Origin: Pantoea anthophila
Lineage (GTDB): Bacteria; Pseudomonadota; Gammaproteobacteria; Enterobacterales; Enterobacteriaceae
Length of the DNA: 64,000 nt
NCBI RefSeq assembly: GCF_006494375.1
Contig: NZ_VHIZ01000038.1
Coordinates: 1 to 64,000, forward strand
Reading direction: 5' to 3'
Of this stretch, positions 1 to 8,653 are shown in pieces; position 1 is the stretch's first letter, and every line of letters begins with the position of its first letter. A program made the translations under genes and the position numbers. The notes beneath the pieces were generated by a model, which saw only the letters and a program-made list of their open reading frames with translations, was not told the origin of the DNA and did not search any database.

Positions 1-160
1 GCTTTAGATTGAATAGCTGACTAAAAATAAAAGCAAACAGACACATATGGATAAGAAAAAACCAGATGCTGTCTGAAGACAGACCTGTTTTATGTAAGGT
101 AAAAAGAAATACCTTTTCGTGACAGTGGGGGTAAACATAAAATATTAGCTCGGGAAGCCT

Positions 161-195
161 TCGCCTGAATCAAAAAGATAACTCTATTCAGGCGA
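161..195 (-). terminator. Hairpin downstream of small lipoprotein gene
   Basis: A perfect 10-bp inverted repeat (TCGCCTGAAT at 161-170 and its complement at 186-195) with a 15-nt loop lies 10 nt beyond the stop of the 205-450 gene. There is no T-run, so intrinsic termination is inferred from position and stem strength only. Confidence 0.5.
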
Positions 196-204
196 GGTCT
201 GAAA

Positions 205-450
205 TTACTGCGGGTGGTCGCGGTGATACAGTGCCCATTGCTCAATACGCTCGCCAGACGGCAGCAGACAGTAAAGGGTACTGTCTGCCGGAGATATTCC
301 TTTTACTTCCTGGCCGCCACGCTGAAGGCACCAGACGCTGGCAGGATTACGCATTATCATACGCTGCGGTTGCTGAGCGTGTGGAGTACAGGCTGTAAGT
401 TGCAAAGCCAGCAGCATCACTGAAATGCCGGACATCTGTTTTATACGCAT
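205..450 (-). CDS. Small DUF333-type lipoprotein
   Basis: An 81-residue protein with a lipoprotein signal peptide: charged start, hydrophobic stretch, lipobox L-T-A-C with Cys about residue 21. The remainder matches the DUF333 pattern: NPAS-V-W-C near residues 36-41, a GG pair, a second Cys, then a C-terminal L-P-S-G-E followed by W-A-L-Y. The two Cys after the lipobox could form a disulfide. DUF333 proteins are small envelope lipoproteins sometimes labelled hemolysin-like; the function is not established. It stands alone, 147 nt downstream of the LuxR-type gene on the same strand. Confidence 0.8.
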   Translation of the reverse strand: MRIKQMSGISVMLLALQLTACTPHAQQPQRMIMRNPASVWCLQRGGQEVKGISPADSTLYCLLPSGERIEQWALYHRDHPQ

Positions 451-597
451 GATGAAAGCCTCGGGAATAACGTATTCAAAATAGGGATTGAAAGGGTACC
501 ACTCTGATCGACAGCTGCCCTGTCGTCAGTCGTTTACTGTGACCCTGCGGCAGCAGAGAATCGTCTGCCCTGCTACCCGTCAATCGATCCGGAACAA

Positions 598-1233
598 TTA
601 AACCTCAACAGAGTTTATGACTCCTCTGTAAAGCTCCAGTAGAGAGAGATCGTTAATAAACGCGTTAAATTCCATATCACCCCGCAAGGCGAATTTTCGC
701 ATCACATTATATTTGTGCGCATAGATGGTTTTTTCTGACAGATCCAGACGTTTCGCCGTCTGTCTGACGCTGTAACCTTTTTTTAAAAGGCTGAGCACCT
801 GTAACTGCACCACTGTTATGCGAGCGAACTCACAATGCAGACAATCCGCTGGCAAAAAAGCGTGCATCCTGTCCTGAAAGGCCAGCCAGGAACAGATGAC
901 TTTCTGAGATATCGTACGAACAGAATCAAGTCGTGAAATAACAACCAGAGAGCGATAACAGACCGGAAGCTGCTCTGTCATAATATCGTCAGTCTGATTA
1001 ACAAAAACCATGATAATGCTACCGGGCTTCCGATCCCGGTACGCAGGTTGACACATATATAAACGCCATTGCGAAACATTGATCAGGATAAAATCAGCCT
1101 GCCTGAGATTGTGGCTGTCAAAACCCGACAAAAACTCCACATTAGCTTCAGTTAACAATGCGCCCTCAATCACTTTTGAGATGCCTATCCTGAAGAAATA
1201 ATTCTCTTCTGTACAAATGACTTTAAGATCCAT
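598..1233 (-). CDS. LuxR-type transcriptional regulator
   Basis: About 211 residues with a C-terminal LuxR/FixJ helix-turn-helix (roughly the last 65 residues: ITVVQLQVLSLLKKGYS, then RLDLSEKTIYAHKYN). The N-terminal half looks like a degenerate receiver fold, with no clear phospho-acceptor Asp triad. The start is placed at ATG 1233 (MDLKVICTEE) because AGGAG lies 5 nt upstream; a TTG 21 nt earlier lacks such a site. It begins 36 nt after the IprA-like gene, so the two are probably co-transcribed. LuxR proteins of this kind often control neighbouring fimbrial operons (FimZ/RcsB-like), which fits the chaperone-usher genes that follow. Its target is inferred. Confidence 0.85.
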   Translation of the reverse strand: MDLKVICTEENYFFRIGISKVIEGALLTEANVEFLSGFDSHNLRQADFILINVSQWRLYMCQPAYRDRKPGSIIMVFVNQTDDIMTEQLPVCYRSLVVISRLDSVRTISQKVICSWLAFQDRMHAFLPADCLHCEFARITVVQLQVLSLLKKGYSVRQTAKRLDLSEKTIYAHKYNVMRKFALRGDMEFNAFINDLSLLELYRGVINSVEV

Positions 1234-1268
1234 TTTTCTCCTCAGGCATCTCAAAAACCTCCATAAAT

Positions 1269-1859
1269 TCAGGTAAACTTCCCGTTAACCAGCACAAGCT
1301 CGCCTTTCTCTTTAAGCTCTTTAAGTACTCTGCAAATTGAACTTTTGGAAAGGTGCGAACTATTTTCAATCAGATACAGGGCAGAGAAACGTTTCTTCAG
1401 ATGAGCCGGTAGTTTTTCCCAGCGTCCGATTAAAGAAATAACCTCATCGTAAGAGTTGCTCTTAGGCAGCTGGATGTAATCCATCAGATCTGAATACTGT
1501 CCTGAAAGAACGGACATGGCATCGTTGAAAAGATCTTTCTCAAAAATCAGCCGCCAGAACACATCATAATCAATGAAACTAACTTTGCCGTAATCTATTC
1601 TCTCCAGATAAACCGGTGGCTCATCCAGTGCCGGTGTGACACCAACAACAAAAGGAGCAGAGACAATGTTAAGCACTTTATTTTCACTTTTGAGCTTGAG
1701 CAAAAAATCGCCATCAAGAATAAACATAACCCGACGCACATTATCTTTCGTCAGGTGGTAACGGCGTTTTCCGCGCGAGATCTCATCCGGATTAGCCACC
1801 TGCGTATATCCTGCTAGTGCATCAATGATTCGTTCATGATTTTCAGTCACTCTATACAT
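1269..1859 (-). CDS. IprA/YaiV-like winged-helix regulator
   Basis: About 196 residues with a Crp/Fnr-like layout: an N-terminal cyclic-nucleotide-binding-like beta domain (about 20-110) without an evident cAMP pocket, and a C-terminal winged helix (about 140-196) containing SHLSKSSICRVLKELKEKGEL. This resembles the IprA/YaiV family of enterobacteria, linked in known members to stress tolerance. ATG 1859 is preferred over an in-frame TTG 9 nt upstream. It is probably the first gene of a two-gene unit with the LuxR regulator, transcribed away from the fimbrial operon across a 1.5-kb non-coding region. Confidence 0.75.
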   Translation of the reverse strand: MYRVTENHERIIDALAGYTQVANPDEISRGKRRYHLTKDNVRRVMFILDGDFLLKLKSENKVLNIVSAPFVVGVTPALDEPPVYLERIDYGKVSFIDYDVFWRLIFEKDLFNDAMSVLSGQYSDLMDYIQLPKSNSYDEVISLIGRWEKLPAHLKKRFSALYLIENSSHLSKSSICRVLKELKEKGELVLVNGKFT

Positions 1860-2203
1860 AATAATCAACTCAATCTAACTAACACAGGTTAGTGATTAGT
1901 AGCAAAATTAGTAAAGCTGGTTTTTATAATCTTCTTTTTCGCCTGGTGTACGACAATCTTCCAGTTCACACTTCTGATATCGGATAAAATACGTAATTGG
2001 CTTGACTATAGTAAAACAGGAACTGTGAAACTCAACACCATAAACATGCGAAAAGGGAGAGTACATCGCCAAACAGTGGCGCAGCAACCATACATTACAC
2101 CGCTTTAAAGTCACTCAATTAGCATATTAACCCATCATGCCGTGACTTACTGAAACTGTTATAACTTTTTTCTATAAAAGAGAACCCAACATATTCATTT
2201 GAA

Positions 2204-2220
2204 GTTTCATGTTATGAAAC
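2204..2220. promoter_or_regulatory. Palindrome GTTTCAT-N3-ATGAAAC, probable operator
   Basis: A perfect 7-bp inverted repeat with a 3-nt spacer (GTT), about 345 bp upstream of the IprA-like start and 1.1 kb upstream of the pilin start. Size and symmetry suit a dimeric helix-turn-helix regulator. Which protein binds is unknown; the adjacent IprA-like and LuxR regulators are candidates. Confidence 0.45.
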
Positions 2221-2422
2221 AGATACAGTATTAACATGAATGTATGCACTTCAATAAAGAAAGCCGATAAATGAAAAGGTCAGAATCACATTGGCATCAT
2301 TGTTAATTCTCCTGGAAAATTAAAAATACTCAACATCACTCCCTGGAAATGATTAAACCATAACGATGTCAATTAGGAGATTTAAATTAAAAAACGCCAT
2401 GCATTTAGATTTATGTTCTGAT

Positions 2423-2605
2423 TTATATTTGGTTTTCAGTTTTAAAATCCAATGCACTCAGAACCTCTTTTCGGTGCGTTTCACTTCTCAGCACAAATGA
2501 TAATGTTTTGGCTGATTCCAGTAGCCTGATTCCAGCAGCGATCTCAGAAGCCACCACCTTTAAAGCAGAGCTGGCGCCGCTAGTCTCATTGCCCTGAACG
2601 GGATA
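2423..2605 (-). pseudogene. Possible decayed coding remnant, unknown family
   Basis: A minus-strand open frame of about 60 codons without a start codon has coding-like composition (contains ETSGASSALKVVASEIAAG) and ends at TAA 2423-2425. The neighbouring frame just upstream also reads plausibly (SLPAGTPVNIPFRA), as expected after a frameshift. It contains a 14-bp tandem duplication, which itself shifts the frame. I do not recognise the family, and it may be chance. Confidence 0.25.
2512..2539. repeat. 14-bp tandem duplication
   Basis: Two adjacent copies of CTGATTCCAG[T/C]AGC (2512-2525 and 2526-2539) differ at one base. Fourteen is not a multiple of three, so the duplication would shift a reading frame crossing it. 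Confidence 0.7.
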
Positions 2606-2966
2606 TTAACAGGCGTCCCTGCAGGGAGAGAAAGTGAATCCCTGACACAATAGACTGCCTATCGGCATCACTGTTTCGCGTTAAAAGTTAATCTCTTGTG
2701 ACTTCTGAGCAGTGCTCTTATGAGATGACGTTTAACATTACTCGCCTTAATTTTCTCACTTCACATCTGATTCCACCGCTTTATTGTACGAAAAGGCGAT
2801 GAGCAGATTGATTCAGCATGCAGTACGCAATGTGCTGCCGAATAATGAAGATTATCCATTAACTGGTCTTTGCAACGAATTCAGAAGGACCGGGAAGGTG
2901 ACTGATAGTTAACTCTGTAAAAAATAAAACCTACAGCGTGACAGATTAAAAAATAGTGTGGAAAGG

Positions 2967-3009
2967 CGTTAAAGCACCCCATCGGGTTGAAAGTCCCGAT
3001 GCGCTAACG
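2967..3009 (+). promoter_or_regulatory. Two-part hairpin in fimbrial leader region
   Basis: An inner stem CATCGGG (2980-2986) pairs with CCCGATG (2995-3001) and an outer stem CGTTA (2967-2971) pairs with TAACG (3005-3009). If the pilin promoter lies upstream, this would fold in its leader; otherwise it may end a small transcript. The role is unknown. Confidence 0.35.
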
Positions 3010-3334
3010 TACCTGAGAGGGTAAATGTTGTTACAGAAGGTTTTTATCGCACCCTGGTCACAGAAAACATGGCTTAATAGGCCGTCTCTGTATAAATGTA
3101 TACAAATTAACATTATCTTCACCTATTAACAAAAGCCAAAAATATTAACCCTGAATGTCAGCACCCTTCTCATTTGGGAATGATACAGCCACGCTGAAGT
3201 TAAATTAAGCTTTATTAAGATTACTTCAGAAGCAACAGATTGCCTCCGGGCTTAACCTTTAAGTGGTCGGACAAGATTATTTGTCCTGTCTGTAGCACGT
3301 CAACGCAGTCCAACTTTCAATAGGGAATTTGAAC

Positions 3335-3886
3335 ATGAAAAAAATCGCCTTTTTAACCGCATCTGTAGTATCTGCACTGTTAGCTTCTCAGGCATTTGCG
3401 GTCTCCAACAATACTATTACGTTCCAGGGATTGGTCACAGGAGAAACCTGTACCGTGACAGTCAATGGTAACACCGCTAAACCTCTGGTGCTCCTGCCAA
3501 CTGTCAGCACCTCTGCGTTATCAAATGGTAATGTCGCGGGTAAGACAACTTTTGAAATTGGTGTTACTGGCTGTACAGGAAGTGATACTGATGCCACAAC
3601 AATCTCTACCCAGCTTAGCGGTAATAATGTCACTAAGGCGGGTAATCTGGGTAACCTGGCAACCGAAGGTGCTGCGGAAAATGTAGAAATTCAGATTGTG
3701 AGTAATAAAGAAAATAAAATTATTCCATTTGGTGAGGGTACTTTTACCGGTCAGGGCCATCTGACTCTTGCTGCCGGAGTAAAAAATGCCTCTGCAACCT
3801 ATACTGCGCAATATGTCGCCGTTGAAAAGGACGCAGTTGCCGGTGCGGTGGAAGCCACAATGCAATACGCCATCATCTACAAATAA
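3335..3886 (+). CDS. Major fimbrial subunit (FimA-like pilin)
   Basis: A 183-residue type-1-family pilin. The signal peptide (MKKIAFLTASVVSALLASQAFA) has a clear Ala-x-Ala site, followed by a mature domain of about 160 residues with the pilin Cys pair (GETCTV and TGCTG) and a C-terminal donor-strand-like segment ending ATMQYAIIYK. The start is ATG 3335; a TTG 6 nt earlier is less likely. It is the first gene of a chaperone-usher operon and would be the most abundant product. A hairpin after its stop probably reduces read-through to the assembly genes. Confidence 0.93.
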   Translation: MKKIAFLTASVVSALLASQAFAVSNNTITFQGLVTGETCTVTVNGNTAKPLVLLPTVSTSALSNGNVAGKTTFEIGVTGCTGSDTDATTISTQLSGNNVTKAGNLGNLATEGAAENVEIQIVSNKENKIIPFGEGTFTGQGHLTLAAGVKNASATYTAQYVAVEKDAVAGAVEATMQYAIIYK

Positions 3887-3933
3887 AAAATCAGCATGGA
3901 TGCGAAATATTTTTAATCTATAAGTGGATTTAA

Positions 3934-3953
3934 TCAGGCCATGGATGGCCTGA
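3934..3953 (+). terminator. Hairpin between pilin and chaperone genes (attenuator)
   Basis: A perfect 8-bp stem TCAGGCCA/TGGCCTGA with a TGGA loop, followed by a moderately T-rich stretch, 48 nt after the pilin stop. Such intercistronic hairpins let pilin mRNA exceed chaperone/usher mRNA. That role is inferred from position. Confidence 0.6.
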
Positions 3954-3991
3954 CTTACTTTATCCAGGGTCTGGTAGTAAAATTTCAACGG

Positions 3992-4738
3992 ATGGTTATT
4001 ATGCCTCGATTGCTTATCACTCACTCATCATTGCGTACCATTCTATTACTCCTTCTGTCTCTTGTTATTTACCCGCCAGCATTCGCCAGCGTTGTTATGA
4101 CGGGATCTCGGATTATTTATCCCTCTGACGAAAAATCGGTCGATGTAAAACTGAAAAATAATGATGCTTTCCCGTACGTAATCCAGGCATGGTTGGACAA
4201 TGGTGACGAAGAATCTACGCCAGCCACCGGCAAAGCGCCGTTCATCGTCACCCCACCGACATTCAGAATTGCCGCTAAAGATGGTCAGGTGCTGCGCATT
4301 TTCTTCACGGGTGCAAATTCATTACCCCAGGATCGTGAATCCGTTTTTTATTTTAATTTTCTTCAGGTCCCACCAGGCAATGTTTCTGGTGACACAGGTA
4401 ATCAGATGATGTTGTTATTAAAGAACAGACTGAAACTGTTTTACCGCCCAAAAGGCCTTAAAATCAGCGCTCATCACATTTATGAACATTTAACATTCAG
4501 TAACGTATCGTCGCCCAGCGTACGCATCACCAATAGTTCACCCTATTACGTTTCATTAACCAAAGTCGTTGTCAGAAACAGAGTCGCAAAAGAGACTGCA
4601 CCGATGATCGCGCCGTTTTCGTCTGTTGATGTGCCATTAACAGAACAGAAATTAACAAAAAGCGCCCAGGGAATAGAAATAGGCTTAGTGAATGATTATG
4701 GGGCAACGGTGACATATGAGTTTCCAATTCAAAAATAA
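3992..4738 (+). CDS. Periplasmic fimbrial chaperone (PapD/FimC family)
   Basis: About 248 residues: signal peptide, then two Ig-like domains. The family's N-terminal pattern (SVVMTGSRIIYPSDEKSVDVKLKN) and the conserved F-Y-F-N-F-L strand region are visible, followed by RLKLFYRPKGL and a C-terminal domain. It binds unfolded pilus subunits in the periplasm by donor-strand complementation and delivers them to the usher. Possible starts are ATG 3992 and ATG 4001; an upstream in-frame ATG at 3941 lies inside the attenuator hairpin and is unlikely. The 3' end overlaps the usher start by 23 nt. Confidence 0.92.
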   Translation: MVIMPRLLITHSSLRTILLLLLSLVIYPPAFASVVMTGSRIIYPSDEKSVDVKLKNNDAFPYVIQAWLDNGDEESTPATGKAPFIVTPPTFRIAAKDGQVLRIFFTGANSLPQDRESVFYFNFLQVPPGNVSGDTGNQMMLLLKNRLKLFYRPKGLKISAHHIYEHLTFSNVSSPSVRITNSSPYYVSLTKVVVRNRVAKETAPMIAPFSSVDVPLTEQKLTKSAQGIEIGLVNDYGATVTYEFPIQK

Positions 4739-7301
4739 AAAAACAGATCCTCGTCTGGCTATAATCAGTTGCGTTGTAAAAGCGGCTTTATTGACACAGA
4801 CTGCTCATGCCGAAGAATACCATTTTGATAGTCGTTTGCTGGCAGGATCCGGTTTTGAGGAAGGCGTAGACCTTAAGCAATTTAACGAAAAGCAGATCAC
4901 TATTCCTGAAGGTCAACAGCTTCTGGATATCAGCCTGAATGGCATAATAATAAAAAGTCAGGTGGCGGTGAATTTTCGCAGGAAGGATGCCGCCGATAAA
5001 AGTGCGCAACCCTGTATTGATGCCGACATGGTCAAACTGTTGCAGCTGAAGACCGGCCTGAAAGAAGCGGCTGAATCGCAGTGTCTGTTTCTGTCAGAGA
5101 TCAGCAGTCAGGGTAACTGGAATATCCGCCAGTCCACGCTGACACTTGATTTTCTGATCCCGCAGATTCTGCTGAACCGCCAGCCACGCGATTACATCCC
5201 GACCTCTGAATGGAATGCGGGAGCTCCATTGCTTTTTTTGCGTCATAGCTCCAGCTTTACCCGCAATATTTTGCGCGACACGCACTCCAGCTATCTCTGG
5301 AGCATGATCAACGCAGGGGGTAACCTGGGCATGTGGCAGTTACGTCATCAGGCCAACCTCCGCTATATGAACAGCAGCGTCAGCACCGATCAGTACAAAT
5401 GGAATGCTGTACGCACCTGGGTACAGCGTCCCCTGCCCTCTCTTTCCAGCGAACTGGTGGTCGGTGATGCCTACACTGACAGCACGATGTTTGGTTCAAT
5501 GTCCTTCAACGGCGTGAAGATCGCGACCGACCAGCGTATGTGGCCTCAGGCACGTCGCGGATATGCGCCGGAAGTCCGGGGCGTCGCTACCAGCAACGCC
5601 CGTGTGCTGATAAGCCAGGCCGGTAACGTAATCTATGAAACTCAGGTCCCGCCAGGCCCATTTATTATTGACGACTTATATAACACCAAGAGTCAGGGCG
5701 ACCTGAAAGTACAAATCGTCGAGGCTGACGGCAAATCATCCTTTTTCACTGTGCCTTATGCCGCAGTGCCGAGCTCAATGCGGCCGGGTAATCTGAGTTA
5801 TCAGTTTGCCGCCGGGAAGGTGAGGAACTTTTACTCCGTCCAGAACACCTTTACTGAGGCCGTTTTGCAGTATGGTCTCAGTAACAGTCTTACCACCAAT
5901 ACCGGGGCGCGCTTCGCAAATGGATATCAGGCTTTACTGGCCGGTGGCGTCTACGCCTCTCCAGTTGGCGCGCTGTCACTCAACACCACCTGGTCACATG
6001 CGAGGGTAGAAAACGACATCACCAGAAGCGGCTGGCGTGCAGAGGCATCGTACAGCAAGAGTTTCCCCACCAGAACGAACCTGGTGCTGGCAGCCTATCG
6101 TTACTCGACTTCCGGTTATCGCGATCTGGAAGATGTACTGGGCGTTCGTCGTCAGCAGAATGGTGGGGCGGACTACTACTCCGATACGCTCAGACAGCGA
6201 AATCGCTTCTCTGCGACGGTAAGTCAGTACATGGGTGACTACGGTACCCTGTCTTTGAGCGGCAGCAGCACTGACTACTATCACAATCGCTCACGTATCT
6301 CAGAGATGCAGCTTTCATACAACAATATGTGGAAGAAAGTAAGTTACAACCTTAACCTCAGCCGGCAACGCTCCAGCTGGAACAGCAAAGACGTCTATAG
6401 CGTTTACGACAGCGATTACGATGCTAACCGCTATCAGAAATACACAGAAAACGTCATCTCATTGGGTTTTTCCCTTCCGCTGGACTGGCGTGATAGCCGT
6501 TCCACCGTCTCTCTGGATATGACCAGAGATAAAACGACTTCATCGGCAATGACCACCCTGTCGGGTTCCGCGGGCCAGGAGAGCGATTTTACTTACGCCC
6601 TCTATTCCAGTTACGACAAATACCGTGATGTATCTCAGGGAAAAAGCCATGCGATGCGCTGGGGAACGAACGTACAGGAACGGACGCGCCTGGGTGCCAT
6701 TCGCGCCTCTTATGCCCGCAGTGATGATTATCACCAGCTTGGACTGGGCACATCGGGCACGCTGGCCATCCACGGGGGCGGTATCACCTATGGTCCTTAC
6801 GCCAGCGACACCTTTGCACTGATTGAAGCCAAAGGTGCCAGCGGCGCGCGCATCAACAACGGTCAGGGTGCCAGGATCGATACCTTTGGCTACGCCATCA
6901 TGCCATCGCTGGCTCCCTACCGTTATAACACCATCAGCCTCGACGGCAGCTCAATCTCTCAGGATGTTGAACTCGAAGGCGGTAACGTGCGCGTGGTGCC
7001 GGTGCATGGTGGCGTACCCAAAATAGCCTTTAAGACCCTGACGGGTACGCCGGCACTGATTCTCGCCTCGCAGGCTGACGGCACGCCTGTTCCGATGGGT
7101 GCAGAAGTTAAAGACAGCCAGGGCAACAGCCTTGGGATGGCAGGCCAGAACGGGCAGATTTACGCCCGTCTTCCCAACGCCTCTGGCACGTTGTTTGTCA
7201 GTTGGGGGAGCAGTAACACCTGCCGGATCAACTATCAGCTGCCCTCTAAAAAAATTGAGGATGCCAGCTTTGTTCATTTAAACGGCACCTGTATTCAGTG
7301 A
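4716..7301 (+). CDS. Outer-membrane fimbrial usher (PapC/FimD family)
   Basis: An 861-residue usher of usual length. After a signal peptide ending TAHA it has the N-terminal domain (YHFDSRLL start), a 24-strand barrel with plug region (middle; includes VPPGPFIIDDLY and VPYAAVP motifs), and C-terminal beta-sandwich domains ending in a Cys-containing segment (SNTCRINYQLP and NGTCIQ). It forms the pore that recruits chaperone-subunit complexes and assembles the fimbria. Overlap with the chaperone gene indicates translational coupling; the adhesin gene follows immediately. Confidence 0.95.
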   Translation: MSFQFKNKKTDPRLAIISCVVKAALLTQTAHAEEYHFDSRLLAGSGFEEGVDLKQFNEKQITIPEGQQLLDISLNGIIIKSQVAVNFRRKDAADKSAQPCIDADMVKLLQLKTGLKEAAESQCLFLSEISSQGNWNIRQSTLTLDFLIPQILLNRQPRDYIPTSEWNAGAPLLFLRHSSSFTRNILRDTHSSYLWSMINAGGNLGMWQLRHQANLRYMNSSVSTDQYKWNAVRTWVQRPLPSLSSELVVGDAYTDSTMFGSMSFNGVKIATDQRMWPQARRGYAPEVRGVATSNARVLISQAGNVIYETQVPPGPFIIDDLYNTKSQGDLKVQIVEADGKSSFFTVPYAAVPSSMRPGNLSYQFAAGKVRNFYSVQNTFTEAVLQYGLSNSLTTNTGARFANGYQALLAGGVYASPVGALSLNTTWSHARVENDITRSGWRAEASYSKSFPTRTNLVLAAYRYSTSGYRDLEDVLGVRRQQNGGADYYSDTLRQRNRFSATVSQYMGDYGTLSLSGSSTDYYHNRSRISEMQLSYNNMWKKVSYNLNLSRQRSSWNSKDVYSVYDSDYDANRYQKYTENVISLGFSLPLDWRDSRSTVSLDMTRDKTTSSAMTTLSGSAGQESDFTYALYSSYDKYRDVSQGKSHAMRWGTNVQERTRLGAIRASYARSDDYHQLGLGTSGTLAIHGGGITYGPYASDTFALIEAKGASGARINNGQGARIDTFGYAIMPSLAPYRYNTISLDGSSISQDVELEGGNVRVVPVHGGVPKIAFKTLTGTPALILASQADGTPVPMGAEVKDSQGNSLGMAGQNGQIYARLPNASGTLFVSWGSSNTCRINYQLPSKKIEDASFVHLNGTCIQ

Positions 7302-7309
7302 GGAAGAAG

Positions 7310-8653
7310 ATGAAAACAGCACATAGCCGCCTCAAAATCTGGCTGCTCGCATCCGCTTTCATAGTGTGTACGCCCGCGGCACAGGCGATTTGTCACAAGA
7401 TAACTAAGGCGGGTGATCGGTTTAACGAACTGCCGCAGGAAGTGGTGAATCGGGGCTATATTGCAAAGTCATGGGGTACGGGCACAGGGGATGCCATAAG
7501 TGCGAAGCTTGACTTTGGGGCAATCAGTATCGGAACTGGCGCGGATTCACTTGCGCCAGCCGGAACCGTGCTGGCCTCTGCTGACATGCCATTTCTGACG
7601 AAAGGATTGAATGTCGCCTATCAAGCCAATCAGATTGTCTATAAATGTGCACTGTCCGACGCGGACAGCTTGTATGAAATTTATGCCCTGGCTGCCTCAT
7701 ATGGGGCAGAGTATGGTGGTAAAGCCGTGAGTGATGTTGAGGGGGGATACCGGACACCGGCACAGCATATCGCCTATCGCATAACTAACCTGAAAACCGG
7801 ACTCTATTACAAGAGTGAATGGCAGGAGCGAAAACTGACCGCTGATGATTACATTACTGTAGGTTCACATATTTATATCCCGGCATCATCGTTCAGTAGC
7901 GCGACTTTCGAACTGATCAAAAGTGACGACGATTTCGGCCTCCCTACGCGAAATGCTTTCGGGCAAATAACCGTTCCGCAGGGATATATAGCGATCAGAA
8001 CACCCTTTATAAACAATATCAATAAAACAGGTGAAGTTGCCTATCCACCCAGCTCTGGGTATGCCTCAGCAGTCTGGAGTATGCGCGGCGGTAACACCAC
8101 TGTCATACAGGGAAAGAATTGTCTCGTTGGGGATTTTGACCAGGTTGTAACCCTGCCGACCATCAGCGCCAATGACTTGAGTAATGGCATGACCAGTAGC
8201 AATACCTTCAGCGTGGAGATTAATTGCGAAAAAGGGGCCGTTTCAGGTACTGAATCCAGCGATTCAAAACCGCCAGTCGCGATGGGTTTTCTGGTGACAC
8301 AACCGACGGCACTGGCTCAGGCTGATGCCCTCGGGCTGAAAACGAGTGCCGGGGGCATCAGCCATTTACTCGACAATAACTACGGCACACAAGGCGTTGC
8401 AAAGGGTGTTGGCATCCGCATCTATGCTGGAAGCAGGGCGTTAAACCTGTTGTCCAGTAATGCAATAACGGGCACAGGTTCAGAAGCGGGCTGGTACGGA
8501 TTTACGGAACTGCTGAGTAAAACCGGGTTATCGCTTAAAGGCGATAAATCCTATGCCGGTGTTTTTACGGCGTCCCTTGAGCAACTTCCGGGACAAACCG
8601 CACAGGGAGGATCGGTCAATGCGCAGGCACAGATTCTTGTCAGTCTGCAGTAG
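7310..8653 (+). CDS. Two-domain fimbrial tip adhesin
   Basis: About 447 residues, longer than typical FimH (about 300). The signal peptide ends AAQA before ICHK. The N-terminal portion (about 25-270) is the presumed receptor-binding lectin. The C-terminal portion (about 270-447) is pilin-like, with a Cys pair (GKNCLVGDF and EINCEKGA) and terminal strand NAQAQILVSLQ. ATG 7310 follows GAGGAAGAAG and is chosen over a GTG at 7298. The N-terminal domain has no motif pointing to a specific sugar, so the receptor is unknown. Its 3' end overlaps the second chaperone by 35 nt. Confidence 0.82.
   Translation: MKTAHSRLKIWLLASAFIVCTPAAQAICHKITKAGDRFNELPQEVVNRGYIAKSWGTGTGDAISAKLDFGAISIGTGADSLAPAGTVLASADMPFLTKGLNVAYQANQIVYKCALSDADSLYEIYALAASYGAEYGGKAVSDVEGGYRTPAQHIAYRITNLKTGLYYKSEWQERKLTADDYITVGSHIYIPASSFSSATFELIKSDDDFGLPTRNAFGQITVPQGYIAIRTPFINNINKTGEVAYPPSSGYASAVWSMRGGNTTVIQGKNCLVGDFDQVVTLPTISANDLSNGMTSSNTFSVEINCEKGAVSGTESSDSKPPVAMGFLVTQPTALAQADALGLKTSAGGISHLLDNNYGTQGVAKGVGIRIYAGSRALNLLSSNAITGTGSEAGWYGFTELLSKTGLSLKGDKSYAGVFTASLEQLPGQTAQGGSVNAQAQILVSLQ

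Larger units (their letters stand above)
1869..3334. other. Long AT-rich non-coding region upstream of the fimbrial operon
   Basis: About 1.47 kb between the divergent IprA-like gene and the pilin gene with no convincing intact gene. It holds a 7-bp palindrome (2204-2220), a minus-strand coding remnant (2423-2605) that includes a 14-bp tandem duplication (2512-2539), and a two-part hairpin (2967-3009). The length and structure suggest complex control of fimbrial expression and possibly a deleted gene. I looked for fimS-like inverted repeats and a recombinase gene and found neither. Confidence 0.7.

Noticed and set aside
1908..2114. Minus-strand 68-codon open frame in the intergenic region
   Set aside because: Composition is unlike a protein, there is no ribosome site, and it sits in a probable promoter region.
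1869..3334. Possible fimS-like invertible switch
   Set aside because: No pair of matching inverted repeats at suitable spacing and no recombinase gene in the window.
3521..4024. Minus-strand 167-codon open frame
   Set aside because: Antisense to the pilin and chaperone genes; no family resemblance.
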